This document shows, one piece after another, positions 35,656 through 49,279 of a stretch of 64,000 nucleotides of DNA. The notes below the pieces were generated by a model. The model saw only the letters and a program-made list of their open reading frames with translations, had not been told where the DNA came from and searched no databases. The translations under genes and the position numbers were made by a program. The DNA is taken from the NCBI RefSeq assembly GCF_020360975.1, contig NW_025408668.1:3844001-3908000 (forward strand), read 5' to 3'. Origin of the DNA: Hirsutella rhossiliensis (lineage: Eukaryota > Ascomycota > Sordariomycetes > Hypocreales > Ophiocordycipitaceae). The first letter of the stretch is position 1, and every line of letters starts with the position of its first letter.

Positions 35656-37640
35656 GATAGCGGTGACCCTTAAGGAAGGCTTGCTTAAGGCAGCTCCCGT
35701 TATTCCGACATATACCTATTAACTACTAACGAGGCTATTCGCCTAGAATAAAACGCATCTATCTATCTTACTAGTTCGGCTAGTATCCCTCTCGCTTTTA
35801 TCCTCTCGAGCAGTCTATCCTTATAAACTCTATTATAGGCGCCCTTAACGTTAAAACTAATTAGGCTAAGTACCTTTTAGTTACGCTAAGCCTTATAAAC
35901 TTATTCCTATAGTAGTAATAGCGCTTGCTTAGTAGATCGTCGCTTTCTTACTCTAAAGTAGTTCGTAGGTAGAAGACTATAGGTCTCTATAGTATATAAG
36001 ATACGCTCGGCTACGACCGCTTTAAGTATCTTACTAAACGTCGATAAAAGTAAGATTAGTCGCTATACCTTAGCTAGCGTATAGTCGTCTTTATATAGCT
36101 TCTTTAGTAGGATAATTTTCGCGCTTTTCTATTAGCGAGGTATAACGCTATCTTAGAGAGATATATCGAAGAGAGTAAATATCCGATCCTTTATTACTAG
36201 CTAGAGTTATCTTTATACCGCTATTAGAAGCTTATCTTCTTTAAGTGCTTTCTATAGTTTCGCTACTATAACCTTTTCCTCGATCTCTCCTAATATTAGT
36301 CCGGGCATAGGCACCGCTTTCTACTATAGTCGCACCCCCTTATCCTCGATTCTCGTAGGCAAGGGTAGAAAGAAGGTAATAAGTAGCTCGTCTACCTAGT
36401 TTACTTTATCCTCGGTCGTCGATCTATCCCCTTTCCTTAAAGGTAGCACCTTATCGCCCGTAGTGCTCTTACCGGCTTTAAGATATTTAGTTGCCTTCTA
36501 GATATTAGCATCGTTAGAGAGGAAGTTATCCTAATATATCTTCCTCTAGTATCGAATAGTATCGTAGAACTCTTTTACCGCTTCTTTAGCCCGCTATTTA
36601 AGTTCTAGTCGCGGTTAGCCTCCTCGTCGTTGCGTTCTCGCTTAGTTTCGCTAGAACGTATATATCCGCCGAAGTTATATAAGATCCTTAGTCTACTAAC
36701 GTTTTATATATAGTAACGGCTATGCCTAAGGCGTTAGTTTATAGATAGCCTTTAGGACGATCTATATTAGTTAATCTATCTAGGTTTAAACGTCGATAGC
36801 CTAAGGTAAGAGTCGTAGATTATCTTTTACCTAGGCTTATATAAGATTCTAAGGGGCATTCTTAAATAGGAGTCTTAGCCTCGCCCTTCCCTTAGGCATC
36901 GTAATATTAAACGTCGTCTAAATAGCTTTATAGTCTAAGCTATAATCGGTCGGATAGATAGTATATATTACTACTTTATCTATTAACTCTAACGATATTA
37001 ATACTAAATTAATAGTGCTCTCTTAATCCTTACGTTGCTATGTTTTTATGCCCCTTAAGAGTAAGCTCTTAAGGCTATACTGGTTTATTAGATTAATAAT
37101 CAGCCCTACTTCTCCTTATCTCTAAACCGAAATATTATCTCCTTCTTAGAGTAGGTTATAAGAGTTAAAGTCTCTAGCTAATACTATATCTATATATATA
37201 CTAAAGCCTTAATAGAATCTTTAAATTAAGTTATATAATAGCCTAGTAGTGCTTTTTAGCGCTTTTATACTTTGCCCTTTTACGTAAACTAATACTACTA
37301 AGACGCTCCTCTTTAGTAGTTAAAGCACTACTACTATAAGATCCGCTAATAGTATTAGTATCTATACTACTTCGACGTTATCTTATACCTAAAGTATACT
37401 ATAGATCGGCTAAGGGCCGTCGCTTATATATATTAGTAATATTCTTATCTAGTTACTATATATCCTAGGGCTTATTACTACCTAGCTATCGATTATCCTA
37501 GCGTATAGTTTAAAGACCGCTAGTACTTTATAATCCTTAAGGTCCTTATCGTTTATTAAACTCTACTATACTAGTTCCCGTTTTCGTATATTAAGCTATA
37601 GAATACTTAGTATCTTATATATTAAAGTAGATATTTTATA
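35656..37640 (-). pseudogene. Tad-like LINE ORF2 (endonuclease and RT), 3'-truncated
   Basis: Minus strand. The endonuclease begins near 37630 (KILSIL*LNIRKREPV). The reverse transcriptase gives RLILLLSTFSKILKAVVAERI, YSLLPTNYFRVRKRRS, LSLISFNVKGAYNRVYKDRL and finally LP*ASLP*GSPLSPI at about 35656-35690. In the family SLISFDVKGAYN carries the first catalytic Asp; here it is Asn. The element stops just after GSPLSPI and so lacks the YADD box, RNase H and 3' tail. LINEs are usually truncated at the 5' side, so this loss of the 3' half points to a later deletion or rearrangement. Confidence 0.8.
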
Positions 37641-38928
37641 TATAGTAGTTCCGGCTAAACGACTTATATAGTCCGCTATATAAGATATATCTAGGCTCTA
37701 TTATATAATACTCCCTATAGTAATAACCCGCACTAGTATACCTTCTATATACCTAAGGCTTACTATACTTAAAGGCTTTATAGCCTATATATTAATAGTT
37801 AAAGCACTATATCGGTCCCTTATAGGGTTTAAAGGGATTAATATACGCTAACTCTCTAGCTAGATCGAAGTACTTACTATTTAAAAGCTTCTTTATATCG
37901 TTCTTTTTCGTTATATAGACTATTATAGACCTATATACTTTACTCCTTTCTTTATTACTTAGCTAGGTAATCTTACCGATTAAGATATTATTTTCGATAT
38001 TAAGAGCCTTAGCCGTACCTTATAGGATATTGCCTTCTCTATTAAGGATCGCGGTATAATTAATATTATCGACTTTAACTAAGTAAAGCTAATCTTTTAT
38101 TACTCGAGCTCTAGTTACCGCCGTTTTCTATATAGCTTCCTTAATTCGTTATAGCTCGATTTTATCTCTATAAATAACCTTAACTTACTTTATATTTCGA
38201 GAGTTCCTTATAACTATTATATACTTTTAGTTTACCTAACCTTCCTTTATTCTAACCTTATTTTTAATAGCTTACTAAATCGAGCTTATCTATACTTAGC
38301 CTCTATCTTATTCCTTTACTTAGGATATATTAATTATATAGAAAAACTTATTCGCGGTAGGTTCTATAGTATTACTAGGCGAGAGCGATAGGGTAATGCT
38401 CTATTATAGCGACGGCGATAATCGCGTAACCTTAGCGAACGTTTTAAGTAGGGTAACCGCTACGCTAGCAACAATAGCTTTAAGTTACTTTTAGACCTAC
38501 TTAAGTTAGTTATTTATCTACTACTTTATATCTTCTAGATAAATACTAAGCTCTCGGCTAATAGTTCCTTACTTTTCTATTTCTTCTTTCTATTTTTAGA
38601 TTATCTCTTACTACTTATAGATAATCTTATTTTGCTCTTTAAGTATCTCTTTTAATCCTTAGAATTCTATATAATACTTATTTAGTAGCTCCTAAACCTT
38701 CTTAATTATCGCTACTTCTTCTTAACTACTATTAATATTTTTATTTCCTAGTAGTCTCGCGTATTTAATTTTACCTATTTCCTTTCTTATCGCTCTTATT
38801 ATATATCGGCTGCTTTTATTTAACTCTTTTACTATCCTATTAAGTAGCTTATATTTTACGATTCTGCTTCTAGTCGGCGACGACGAGGGGCCGCGCGGCC
38901 CTACCCTAGGCCCCGTATTTACTAGCAT
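37641..38928 (-). pseudogene. Tad-like LINE ORF1 (gag-like, CCHC knuckles)
   Basis: Minus strand from ATG 38926-38928 (MLVNTGPRVGPRGPSSSPTR). A charged coiled-coil-like middle part is followed by a gag-like domain (VTRARVIKDQLYLVKVDN) and zinc knuckles at about 37640-37850 read as CFNYQYIGYKAFKYSKP and YRRYTSAGYYYREY, where several Cys/His are now Tyr by RIP. In this clade ORF1 packages the element's RNA. Confidence 0.75.
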
Positions 38929-39434
38929 GCTTATACTACCGACTCGACTACTATATAGCTTTTCCGATTTAATAAAGAGATAATAATTTAAGCTTCTAAG
39001 CTTTTAATCTAGGTTCGCTCTCCCCGTAATATCGGTCGCGTAACGTAGTATAAGTCCGGCGGGTTATAGGATCCGGTAGATTACCGGTAAATCCCTTATA
39101 TACGCTATAGGTAATATAGCTAACGATATAGTTTAGCTATAGGCTAACTTAATATTAATCGGATAAGTTTTCCTAATATAAGGGTTTAATCTAGATAGGG
39201 ATTATAAGTTTTTCTAGATCTAATTAGTTTAGATTTTATATAGTCGAATATAAAATAAGGCGTAACTAGATAACGCTGCTTAAAAAGTAGAGCCTAATTA
39301 TCTAGCAGCCCCTAAGTTATAGAGCAGCTCCTAAGTTATTCTATTTTACTTTATATAGGAACTTTATTTACGTAATACCTCGTTACGTCTTTTATAATAA
39401 AATAAGTTCTAGGTCTACTTATTTATAAGTTTAA
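38929..39434. other. 5' side of the LINE and a shared short repeat
   Basis: RIPped, no gene. Contains the block at about 39058-39100 shared with 26925-26975. A poly-TA-poor segment from 39300 leads into the Helitron copy. Confidence 0.45.
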
Positions 39435-40726
39435 GATTATTTAACTTCTATTATCTATGCCCGCTATAGCGAGAAGAAACCGACGGCGACTTCGTATATA
39501 AACGAAAATCTACTAGTAATACTAAGAACTACCTAGACTGCTATAACTAGCATAACTCTTATATCGGCTCCGTCTCCTATACTATAAGACATTTACCGCT
39601 AACTAAGTAAAGCGTTCTAGATCTAGGTATACGATCTAAATATTAAAGAACCTTACTATCGGCCCTTCCTTAAATAATAGTTCGTCCTACTCTAAAGAGA
39701 AGAGAAGAAGATGCTAGTCTATCGCCTCTAAATAATATATCTAGAACCTAGCCTATATCGTCGGACGGTCGGAGAGGGTACGGCAATGTTATATAGCGAG
39801 GATGTTATTTAAATCCTCGATTAGCCAACCGCGTATATAGCTAGAGACGCTATTATCGCTAACCCAACGAAGCTTAGGGCTCTTCCGAACAATAGCTCCC
39901 TTACCTCCCGTATAGCGAACGACCTATCCGATAGGGAAGGACTCGTAAGATAGCCCTTCTATAGCCGGGGCGAGGGTTAAGATCGCTACTATCTAGCGCG
40001 ACCATCGTTTAGGACGCCGTATAGGGGAAACTATATTACTAACGCATACAATATCTTAGCTAGGCAACTTTTAAGGTTCGGAGGCTGCTAGAGAAGGTAT
40101 CTACCGAGGCGACTGCACTATCTATCCTAGGAGTCCTAGAAGCTCCTCTCTAGCCGTATGTAGGCGAAGCTAGATAATTAGGAGCTTGCCAGGTTCGTTA
40201 ATTCCCTATAAGTATACGCTACGAAAGATAGGGTAAATAAATATAACTACTACCGACCGCCTAGGCCGGCCTATTATCCTAGGTAATAGCTAAGATCGTT
40301 GGCTCTGGCGCTGCTGCTGCTCCTAACGATAAGGCAGGCAACCTTGCGAAATAGATTCCCGTATGCATTAGCGCCCGTCTAATGCTAACGTCTAACCTTT
40401 AGCAGCTAGTCGGCTTCTATAACGACGCACGTGGTAACGTTATAGTATACGATATCGCCTAGGCGCTTAGAGCTAACCCTATTTAAGACCCTCCCTACGT
40501 GATCATAATAGAGTTTAATAAGTACCCGGGGCCGGTATTCCTAACCACCGTAAATGGCAGGAAGATTGTCCCGATTCGGCCGGTAGATAGGGACTTCCTC
40601 GTCGGGCCCACGCTCTGCCCTCGTACGCAGTTTCCCCTGATCGTATACTACGCTATTATAGTTTATAAGTCGCAGAGCATTACCGGAGACATAATCGTGA
40701 CGGATCTATCCTACCGTGACTTTTAG
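39435..40726 (+). pseudogene. Helitron copy 2: zinc-finger start and Pif1 helicase end
   Basis: 39435-39610 is a RIPped copy of 9219-9389 (Cys codons now Tyr). From about 40350 the frame reads the C terminus of a Pif1-type Helitron helicase: ARLMLTSNL, GFYNDARGNVIVYDI, then the uninterrupted block from 40499 (VNGRKIVPIRPVDRDFLVG, VYYAIIVYKSQSITG, DLSYRDF). VYKSQS is helicase motif VI region (family VHKSQS). The TAG closing the frame at 40724-40726 stands where the family has Gln before TGL. Only about 1.3 kb separates start and end, so most of Rep and the helicase core are missing. RIP is heavy at the left and light in 40240-40740. Confidence 0.75.
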
Positions 40727-40739
40727 ACCGGATTAAACT

Positions 40740-40880
40740 AATTGTTCGGTGACTGCTTAACTAGTAGCTAGACTCGCAGCCTTCGGCTGATTGTACGCCT
40801 TACACTATAGCCCTAAAGACTAAAGTGTAAGGTATAGCGCAGTATTTTCTATACTAATATGCGCTATTAGGCTATACCCG
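40740..40880 (+). repeat. Helitron copy 2, 3' region with hairpins
   Basis: Matches 9440-9590. Same cagccttcggctg hairpin (40777-40789) and a 9-bp stem ccttacact / agtgtaagg (40798-40806 with 40824-40832). The loop and stem bases differ from copy 1 but pairing is kept. Confidence 0.55.
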
Positions 40881-41179
40881 GTAAGCTAAAGAAAAAAATT
40901 TGCATAAAAAAAATAGTGGACGATTAGAGTTAAGTTATAAGAAGCCTCTCGGAGGCGAACTTAGGCGTCGATCTCTACTACCTGTCTCTTCTTAGGCGCC
41001 GGACTAGTCTTTGCCGCTCTGTTTAGCACTATAAGGAATGCAGTTCTATCTAATACCCTTGCCTATCCCTTCTTCACGGCTTAGAAAGGGGCGACCGTGT
41101 TATGCGTCGATATCGTCGAGGTATTTCCCGATTTAGAAACTCCTTATAAGTTTATACTAATAGCTTATAGCTTATCTAA

Positions 41180-44130
41180 GTTATTGATTCCCTAATACAC
41201 GCCTGTTTTTCTTACTCCGTCGAGCTCGATTCCTCTATTAAGGCGAAGATCGTTATTTTCGGACTTATATTAGTCTTCTATCTCCCCTTTATTAGGGCGA
41301 TCGTCTAGCGCCCGAGTTAATCTCGCATCGAGTACTGTTAGGCTGCACTAATAGTTTCTTATTTAAGCACCGCGATTATGGTCGCGGTTATTTAGAGAGG
41401 AATAGAGCATTTTCGCCGCTTTAGACGTAGGCAGTCTTATCAGCCTCAGCCAGAACAGCCGTCGACGAATCGTGGTTTACTATAGCTCGCAGCCATTAGC
41501 GGATTAGTATTCCTAGGATCTCTAATACTTCTGCTATATTCTATAACCGGCTAGTTTAAACACTAATTTAGAGGACAGTGCGGACTTTGTCTAGTGGTTT
41601 TAGCTACGCTAGTAGCATCTCTGGATGGCAGGGTTAAACGACACTAGAAAAGACAGATAGAGAGAACGATAACACCGTCTTTAGCGGCAAGGCCCGGAAC
41701 TAAACGGTCGATAGAGCACCGGATGCTTAAGGGTAGTAAACTAGAGCTACTTTAATTTTACCGCCGTACCTTTACGACCTACTTCCTTTAATCTTAAGCG
41801 CCGAAGTTCGGACCAAACGTAATATATTTAGCTTAAATCGATCTATTTACTTACTAGTAATCCTTCTATACTTAGAAGCGTAACGTAAAGGTGCGTCGGG
41901 GGCAAACTACTTATATATATTACGTAGTGCACCTAATAGAGCTCTAAGATATACCGAGCTAAGAATCGGAGGGTTTCCTAATATCCTACTAACTATTTAT
42001 ATAAACCTTTTACTTAGCAAAGCACTCTTATCGACCAAAATACCTATATTTACGTAGGATTTCTACTCGTCGCCTAAAAGCTATGTTCTAAATAAGCACC
42101 TCGGAGAATAGCTCGTATAAGACTATTAGCTCCTCTAGCCCTAACCTTTATATTATAGAGAGTGTCTAGGCGTCTAGATATGCTTTACTCACCTCTACGA
42201 ACGAAGCAGCGATCGGATCCTAAACTACGGATGGCGATGAGCTTACTACCGACGATTATAGTTCTAATAGCAGCGGCGAGCCGAGTATAAAGTGTTAGCT
42301 TTCTAGCGTACTACACTCTATCCTAGGGGAAGGCAGCGGCAATCACTTATCACACTTATACTAGAGAGTGCAAAAAAGCAGTTAACCTTAGACAAGCGCA
42401 TTAGTAAGGCGCCTCGATTTATTATTAAATATACTATTACTACGTGCAACCGCGTAAAAGCCCCGGAAGCTCTATCGCTACGAACGGCTCGCCGTAGCAT
42501 GCTCACGGCCGAGTCGACTAACTCTTAGATTAGGACTCGTGCTAGAAAGGCAGCAGTGGGCATTTATAGGCGACAACGTATTAAACTATCGGCATATATA
42601 GCAGGAATCGGTCAATATAAGGCAGTTCGCCGATAAGTCTTATATAAAGTTAACCGAGAATGTTAATGCTAGCTTATAGAATTAATGTTTTATAGAGGAG
42701 GCATTAAGGGATCACTCCTATTCTAAGGGCTAGTAAAGATATTTAAATTTAATACTTTTCTACGGCCGGTCGCTTGCTCCTCCGAAATTTATAAGCACGC
42801 TGCCTCTTATGCCTTTGCCTAGGAGCTTGCTATCTTTGCCTAAGCAATTAAAGCTATATATCCTTCCTCCCGGTGATTTTATTATAGCTCCTCCGCTCGC
42901 GCTATCTAGTATATCGTAACGAGCCTAGAGGAGAACACTAGGAGAACATTAAGGTAATTTAAATAGGCTTACGAAGAGGGAAGCTAAACTCTAGTTCGAT
43001 TTATTCGTCTTATTCGCTATCGATAGAACCGTTAGCCTCTACTCGATAGTAAGTATCGGATATAGCGACCTAAAATATAAGTCTAGGAGGACGATTCTCC
43101 TTCCTATCGCTATAAGAGGAAGAGTTATAAAGATAGCTAGGTACGAGCACCGGATATACCTCTGCTATAGGTAACTCTGCGATCTCGCCTTAAGCCTATT
43201 TATCGCGACGGCCTATACCGTTATATTAAGCTTCGGTGTCCTAAACCTCTAAGGTTAGCGAGGTAGGACGTAGAATCCTATCAATAGCACGTATATAACT
43301 AGTTTATCTATAGGAAACCGACTTAATATAAAAGGGACTCGCTTCTTCCTAAGTCGTCGAGGCAGAGTTAGTCGGTATAGTAGATAAAAAGGTCTTCGTT
43401 AGATCGTCCGCCGCTCGTTGGCCCTCGGAGAGCTATAAGAGTAAGGAGAGTAATAGAGAAGAAGAAGAATAGGTAGGTTAGTATCTATATTCCTCTGCTT
43501 TCTATACGAGTATAGAATAAGCTACCTAGGTCGAGCTTATCTATAACCCTTAATATAAGCTCTAGCAAATTATCCTATAAGTCCTCTATAATACGACCTT
43601 AGCTACTTCGTGCTAACTTTTAGCCGGGTTAGCTTATATACCTTCCTCCTATTTCGGGGTTATGGTCCGCTGTTGCTTAGCTAATGCCTATAAGCTACCC
43701 CTTAGGGGGACGTCTACTAGTTAGCCTAAGTCTTTAACTATCCCTTATATTAGATGGTCGGTCCGTATACCCCTAACTAGGACACCTCTAGCTTCTTATC
43801 TACGCGTCGATTATATCCTAAATCCTCTAGCAGCTAACTTCTAAATAGGCACCGGGACGAATCTCTAGAGTAACTAGGCGGACCGGCTCTCCTAAATTAT
43901 AAAGACTAGCCCGCAGCTCCCCTATAGTATTAGTTAGGGGGTAAGCGTAACGTAGGATTCTGCCTATTAATTTCTCTTCCCTCGTCTTAGTATAGGAAGT
44001 GCTAGGGGGTAGCGAAGATCGTAAGGAAGGAACCCTCGTAATAAGGGAAGGGCTGCCTACGTCGGCATCTACCTTAGAAGAAGAAGGTAGCCTCTATAAG
44101 ACCTACGTCCGCGGCTGCCGAGGTACGGAT
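41180..44130 (+). pseudogene. Unidentified RIPped frame with probable membrane segments
   Basis: I do not recognise this. One plus-strand frame can be followed from about 41200 to about 44130 if TAG/TAA are taken as former Gln/Trp codons. The N-terminal part has four hydrophobic stretches (around IKAKIVIFGLILVFYLPFI, AALIVSYLSTAIMVAVI, LAAISGLVFLGSLILLLY and CGLCLVVLATLVASL), then a basic linker and a long soluble-looking part with another hydrophobic stretch near 43200 (LSLFIATAYTVILSFGVL). In RIPped DNA openness between such stops is weak proof of coding, so the support is the composition and the clustering of hydrophobic segments. It could be a membrane protein remnant or chance. Confidence 0.3.
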
Positions 44131-44714
44131 GTTTTGCAATACTAGTTAGATATAATAGTTTAAAATATTAATAAATAGGCAGGGTCTCTAAAGCGAGCGG
44201 CTCTTAAGACTCGGTCTAGCTAACTAACCGACTTATTACGTTTAGTTAAGGGCGAGTATTCTATTTCCTACTAACACGGGGCAAATATAACCCGTAAAAT
44301 ATAAATCCGACTATCCTTTATCTAAGCCCCTAGGAAGACTATAAGGGCTATACTATAACTAGCACGCGACTAGGTAAAGAAGGCGTAAAGCTACTATAGC
44401 TATCTTACTAATTCTTTCCCTAAATACTTTCCTTACTAGAGATCTAATAAGTTTTATCTATTTCCTCTTTTTTCCTTTTACTAACCCCTATTCTTTCCCA
44501 ATACTTAGTATTAGGCCGATACTCTACTTATAGGACTATTTACCTAATTTTATTTTTATTTTACTTTCCTCCTTTACTAGCTAAGAAGAGTCTATATATA
44601 AGCCTATAAGCTAAATATTAGCCCCCCTAGTAAGTAATATAAACCTAGGTAATACTATCGATAGGAATAGCCTTTTCTAATATAAGACTCCGTCTCTCTT
44701 TCTCTACTCTAGTA

Positions 44715-45420
44715 GAAGAATAGCTTAGTCCGAATTTAAGATAACTAAAGGAGATCGCGCGCCCGACAGAGAGAGTACCGTATATCTAGGAGCTCGAACA
44801 GCGACTTAGGGTATACGAGCTCTAGGGAGTCTAGGGCATCGAGGCTTCGACTAAGATCTAGATAGCCGCGAGGATAGTAGCTAAGGAGAATAAATAGCTA
44901 TAGGAGCTTCTTAATAGGCATAGCTTTAGTAACGGCTATATTGCCTATTTCTTATAGTCGGGCACTTTCGTGCTACTTAATGACGACTAAGACTATCCTT
45001 TTCGCGCCGGCTAGGGTCGTTGTCTAGTCGCTAGAACAGCTCCTAGTACCGCGTCGACTAGCTAGTCTAGGTTAAGACTTCTCCCTCTCTTTACTAAGAT
45101 AGTTATATCGGGATCCCTCTACTACTAGCGGGTCGACGATAAGGTCGTCTATCTAGGAGTCGTCGTAGCTTACGACGTCCTCCTACGGCTATTAATATTA
45201 TATAGGCATAGCTACTATAGTTATAGGCTTAGGGGTTTAATTTAAATACCTACTAATAACCCCGTTTAGTCGTGCGAGTACTACGCGATAAGGCAGTGTT
45301 TATTATAAGCATCCGTCTCCGTCGATGCTAGATAGTCCTAGCTAACCTATAGCTATAATATAGGCTATATTTATAGGCGACCGTCTAGTAATATACTTAT
45401 AACGCTCTCTACTAATATAT
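44715..45420 (+). pseudogene. bZIP transcription factor, RIP-inactivated
   Basis: The basic region reads R-I-*-D-N-*-RRSRARQREY at about 44730-44785. After a one-base shift the leucine zipper follows: ELEQRLRVYEL, IAARIVAKENK, ELLNRHSFSNGYIA. Further down, SLEQLLVPRRLASL (about 45010-45065) and AIRQCLL*ASVSVDAR match the C-terminal part of a fungal bZIP family, in partly different frames. Stops are former Gln/Trp. The intact protein would bind DNA as a dimer in the nucleus; targets cannot be inferred. The start and end are approximate. Confidence 0.65.
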
Positions 45421-48400
45421 ATATATTTAGACTCGACGATACTATATTACGTTCCTCTAGGAAGCACCTCCGGCGGTTAATTCCTATGCCTCGTTTAGCG
45501 GTAATAGTATAAATATATATATTAATAGTAGGAATTACCTATAAATATAAATATTCTCTTTAAAGCTATTACCTATTCTATAACTATATTTTATAGAAGC
45601 CTAGAGATTAAGGTAGTAGCTATTAGCTCTATAAGTCTATAGTTAATTAGTAACTATAAATCCGTTATCGTAGCGAACGTTAGCCGAGTACGCGTAAGCG
45701 AATATAATATAGTAAGGTATTTAAGTATATAGAGCCTAGATCTATCTTATAACCTATAGTCTTAGTAGTTATATAAACGTAAGACTCCGACTATTGCCTA
45801 TTATTTCCGCTACTGCCTTAAGAGGTCTAGCTATTTAGTCTAGAGGGAAGAGCTACTTTAGGAGCAATAGTCTTTTATATATTATCCTATATAAAGCTTA
45901 CGAGGTGCTATAGCTAGCAATTAATTTAGGTCGAGTAGTATCTAGTATAGGGCGCGGGCATAGTATTCCTACCTATTTCTATTAAATATAATTTAGTATA
46001 CCTATCTCGGCCTAATTCCTCCTTAAGGTACGTTTTAGCTCTAGTATACTAATAATACTTTAGTCGCCTCGGGCTTTAGCCTTATAGTATAAGGTCGAGC
46101 ACTATAAAGTCTAAAACTTTCCTCGGCCTTAGCTATATATTTCTATAGTACTAACGCTAAGCCCTTTACGGAGCTTAAGTATCCGAACTACGATATATTA
46201 GCCGTCTTCTACGCTAAATTTTACTAATAGCGGATAAAGCTACACCTCGTACGGAGGATAAGCGAGTCTTTAACTTAGTAATATATATAGAAGCACTCCT
46301 CGCTACCGTCCTTAAATATAACTATAACTTACTAGACTAGTATAAAGGCAGTTAACTAAGTAGAATTTATACCTTATATAGGAAGTAGCGAGAAGGCTTT
46401 ATATCTAGCGTAGTATAAGTCTAGTAGAGGTCGGTATTTATATATATAGTAGCGCTATCTAATATAGAGTAACTATATTCCGACCGCGATCGATACTATA
46501 TATATCTAGTAGCGGGCTACTTACTATTATATATTAATAAAAATAACCTAAAATCCTATTTAAAGGTTTATATTATATCGTATAAGATATACCGGGGCTT
46601 TTAAAGCCTAGCTAATATTAAGGAGCTAAGTCCGTTCCCTAGTATAGTATACGAGCTAAGCCTACTATATAAGAGTAGGGCGATAGATTATAATAGGATC
46701 GGTAAAGAGTTAGTCGTAGTTTATTACTTTCCTAGTATATAGTCCCCCTTATTAAGAGTAGCGTAAGCGGATAGCCGTATAGTAAACGCGCCTTAGATGC
46801 CGCCTACTATAGCCTTAACCGTTAGAGCCGTTACCTCGTAGTTAATACCTATAATTAACGCTCCCCGCGCCGACAGCTATAGCGATACGAGTCCTAAGGG
46901 TGCGATAGTCCGGTCTATAAGCATAGGCGCTATGCTAGGAAAGCCTATAACCGTGCACGTCGATAGTAATAGTAACGACTAGCTCTCTATATAATAGGTA
47001 GCAGGGTAGGATAAACGACTATAGCCGGGCTACTTATTCTTCTTATAGATATCTAATATTATCCGAAGAACCGACTAGGCTTACTAGGCTTATAGGGCAA
47101 GAAAATCTAGATATAGTAGGACCTAACTATATAAGCGGTGCGTTATAAGTAGGAAGACTTACTAGTATTCGAGAGTATCTTAAAGAAGGGTTCCGCGGTA
47201 TTAGTATTATATAGTATATATAGATTATACGTAAGTAGAAACTATTATAGTTCGGATTCCTATTATACTAATATCCTTTAGTCGCGATAAAAAGTATATA
47301 GAACCTATAAGGGGAGGGGGCGTATTAAGGGGTTAAGGTTATAAAGCGTAGCCGTAAAGCTATCTAGCCCTAAGCCTACCTATAGGATTTATCTTCGAAG
47401 TAACTTATTACTAGCTACTTACCGTAAGGTACTAGCATCGGCTATATATATTATTATAAGGATAAAAGCTATAGATAGAAATAAAGTTAAAGATACGCGG
47501 ATATAACGTAACGATAGGACGATCTTTAATTTTAGCCGGGGTTATAAAATCGTTAGCCGCGAGATCGTAGAATAAGTAAGGGGCCTCTTTAAAGTTAGCT
47601 AAGTAGAATATAGTTATTTATATAGATAATTTACTTTAAGTATAGTACTATATATACTAGCCGGCTAATTATATCTATATAAGTAGCCCGAGTTTTATTC
47701 CTCTGAGCTAGGATAGGATTTTAGTAGTAATATTCGGCTCTATAAGTCTATATAAGTTATATACTATACGGTAGTAGCGGCGATAACGGCTATAAGTCGC
47801 TAACCTTATCTCCTTAGAATTATTCGCGGTATCGCTAAGTAAGCTATTTATAAATAAAATTATCTTTATTAGTCCTTTTTTAGTATAGATAAAAGTAAGT
47901 AATTAGTAAAAGAGTCGAAGGTAGGCGTAAGCGGAGCTAAGTTAGCGCGTTATAGCTAGGATAGTATCGAAGTTATTTTAGGTACTAGTATAGCTAGAGG
48001 GAAGAAGAGGAGAAAGGGAAGGTAAGAGATATAAGTCTTAGAGTCGTCTATAAGATAGCGAGTAGGAGCTAGAAACTTATATAGCTAAACCGCGCCCTTT
48101 ATAAGACGCCCTCTAGCAACGCTATATCTAGGAATATATACGTAAACGTCTATAACTCTATTACTATATCTATAGCTACGTTTAGCTATACTATAGCTAG
48201 TCGCTTATATTAAGTAGCTATTAATATATATACCGCTAGTTTATACTCTATACTACTTTCCTAAGCTATAGCGCGAAAAGGCTTATTAGTTATAAGTATA
48301 ACGTATATAGAATTATAGCTTAGCCGTATTTACTTTATCGTATAAACCACCTAGCTAAAAGTAAGATATATATCCTAATAGCTACTACTACTAGAATAGC

Positions 48401-49279
48401 TAATATTGCCTATTAATAATTGCAATATACTTCTATAGTAAGTTACCGAAATACGGACCGATAACTCGATCTATTAACTATTCTTCTAGGGGTGCTACTA
48501 CCTTCTCTTAAGATAGCTACTATATATAGTAAGGACTTAGAAGTCTTTCTCCTATAGTACTATACCGGCAGCCGGAACGCGTTCTTACTTCGCACCGTAT
48601 TCTTAGGATAGTTACTATATATAGTAGCAAACAGACGTTATTCCTTTATAAGTCGCTATATAGTAGCTAGGTATATTTTTTATTCTTTAAGCCCTCGTTT
48701 TATAAAACTTAGCACTATAGCTAGTACGTACTTCCGCTTATAATATAGCTCTTATAGTATAGTATACGGGTGGTTTCTAAGCCGGGGTTTTAACCGGCCG
48801 GCCTATTATAAGTGCTAAAAAACGCGCATTGTCTATATACTCTTCGGTCTCCGTAAAGTATAGCGTAAAGAACTTAGAAGTCTATCCCTTCCCTTAAGAA
48901 CTATACCGGTCGCTCCCGCTTTATACTACGTCCTTAAGATAGCTTCTATACTTAGTAACGACGCCTCCCCTCGTTACCTAGTATACTTATAGCCCTTTTA
49001 ATAGGATAATGCCTATAACTTACCGGCTATTAGGCCCTCCCTATAAAACACGAGCACCTTATAAGTTTATTGCGTATAGCACCCGCCTATCGCCCGCGGC
49101 TCTTATTATCTAGTATATAATCCTTCCTTACTATATATAATATTAAGCTGCCTTGTACTATTAAAGTAATCTATATAGCTAATTAGATATAGCTAAATCG
49201 AGCGGTCTTTACTATAATCCTCTAATACGATTAGGCTATTAAACTATAGATTTATAGTGCTATAGCAACTAAAGATAGC
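45421..49279. other. Heavily RIPped DNA, no identified gene
   Basis: About 3.9 kb with very few CA/TG steps. I translated both strands in part and recognised nothing. Some of the right half could be the degraded C-terminal coding region of the DNA ligase gene that follows on the minus strand. Confidence 0.45.
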
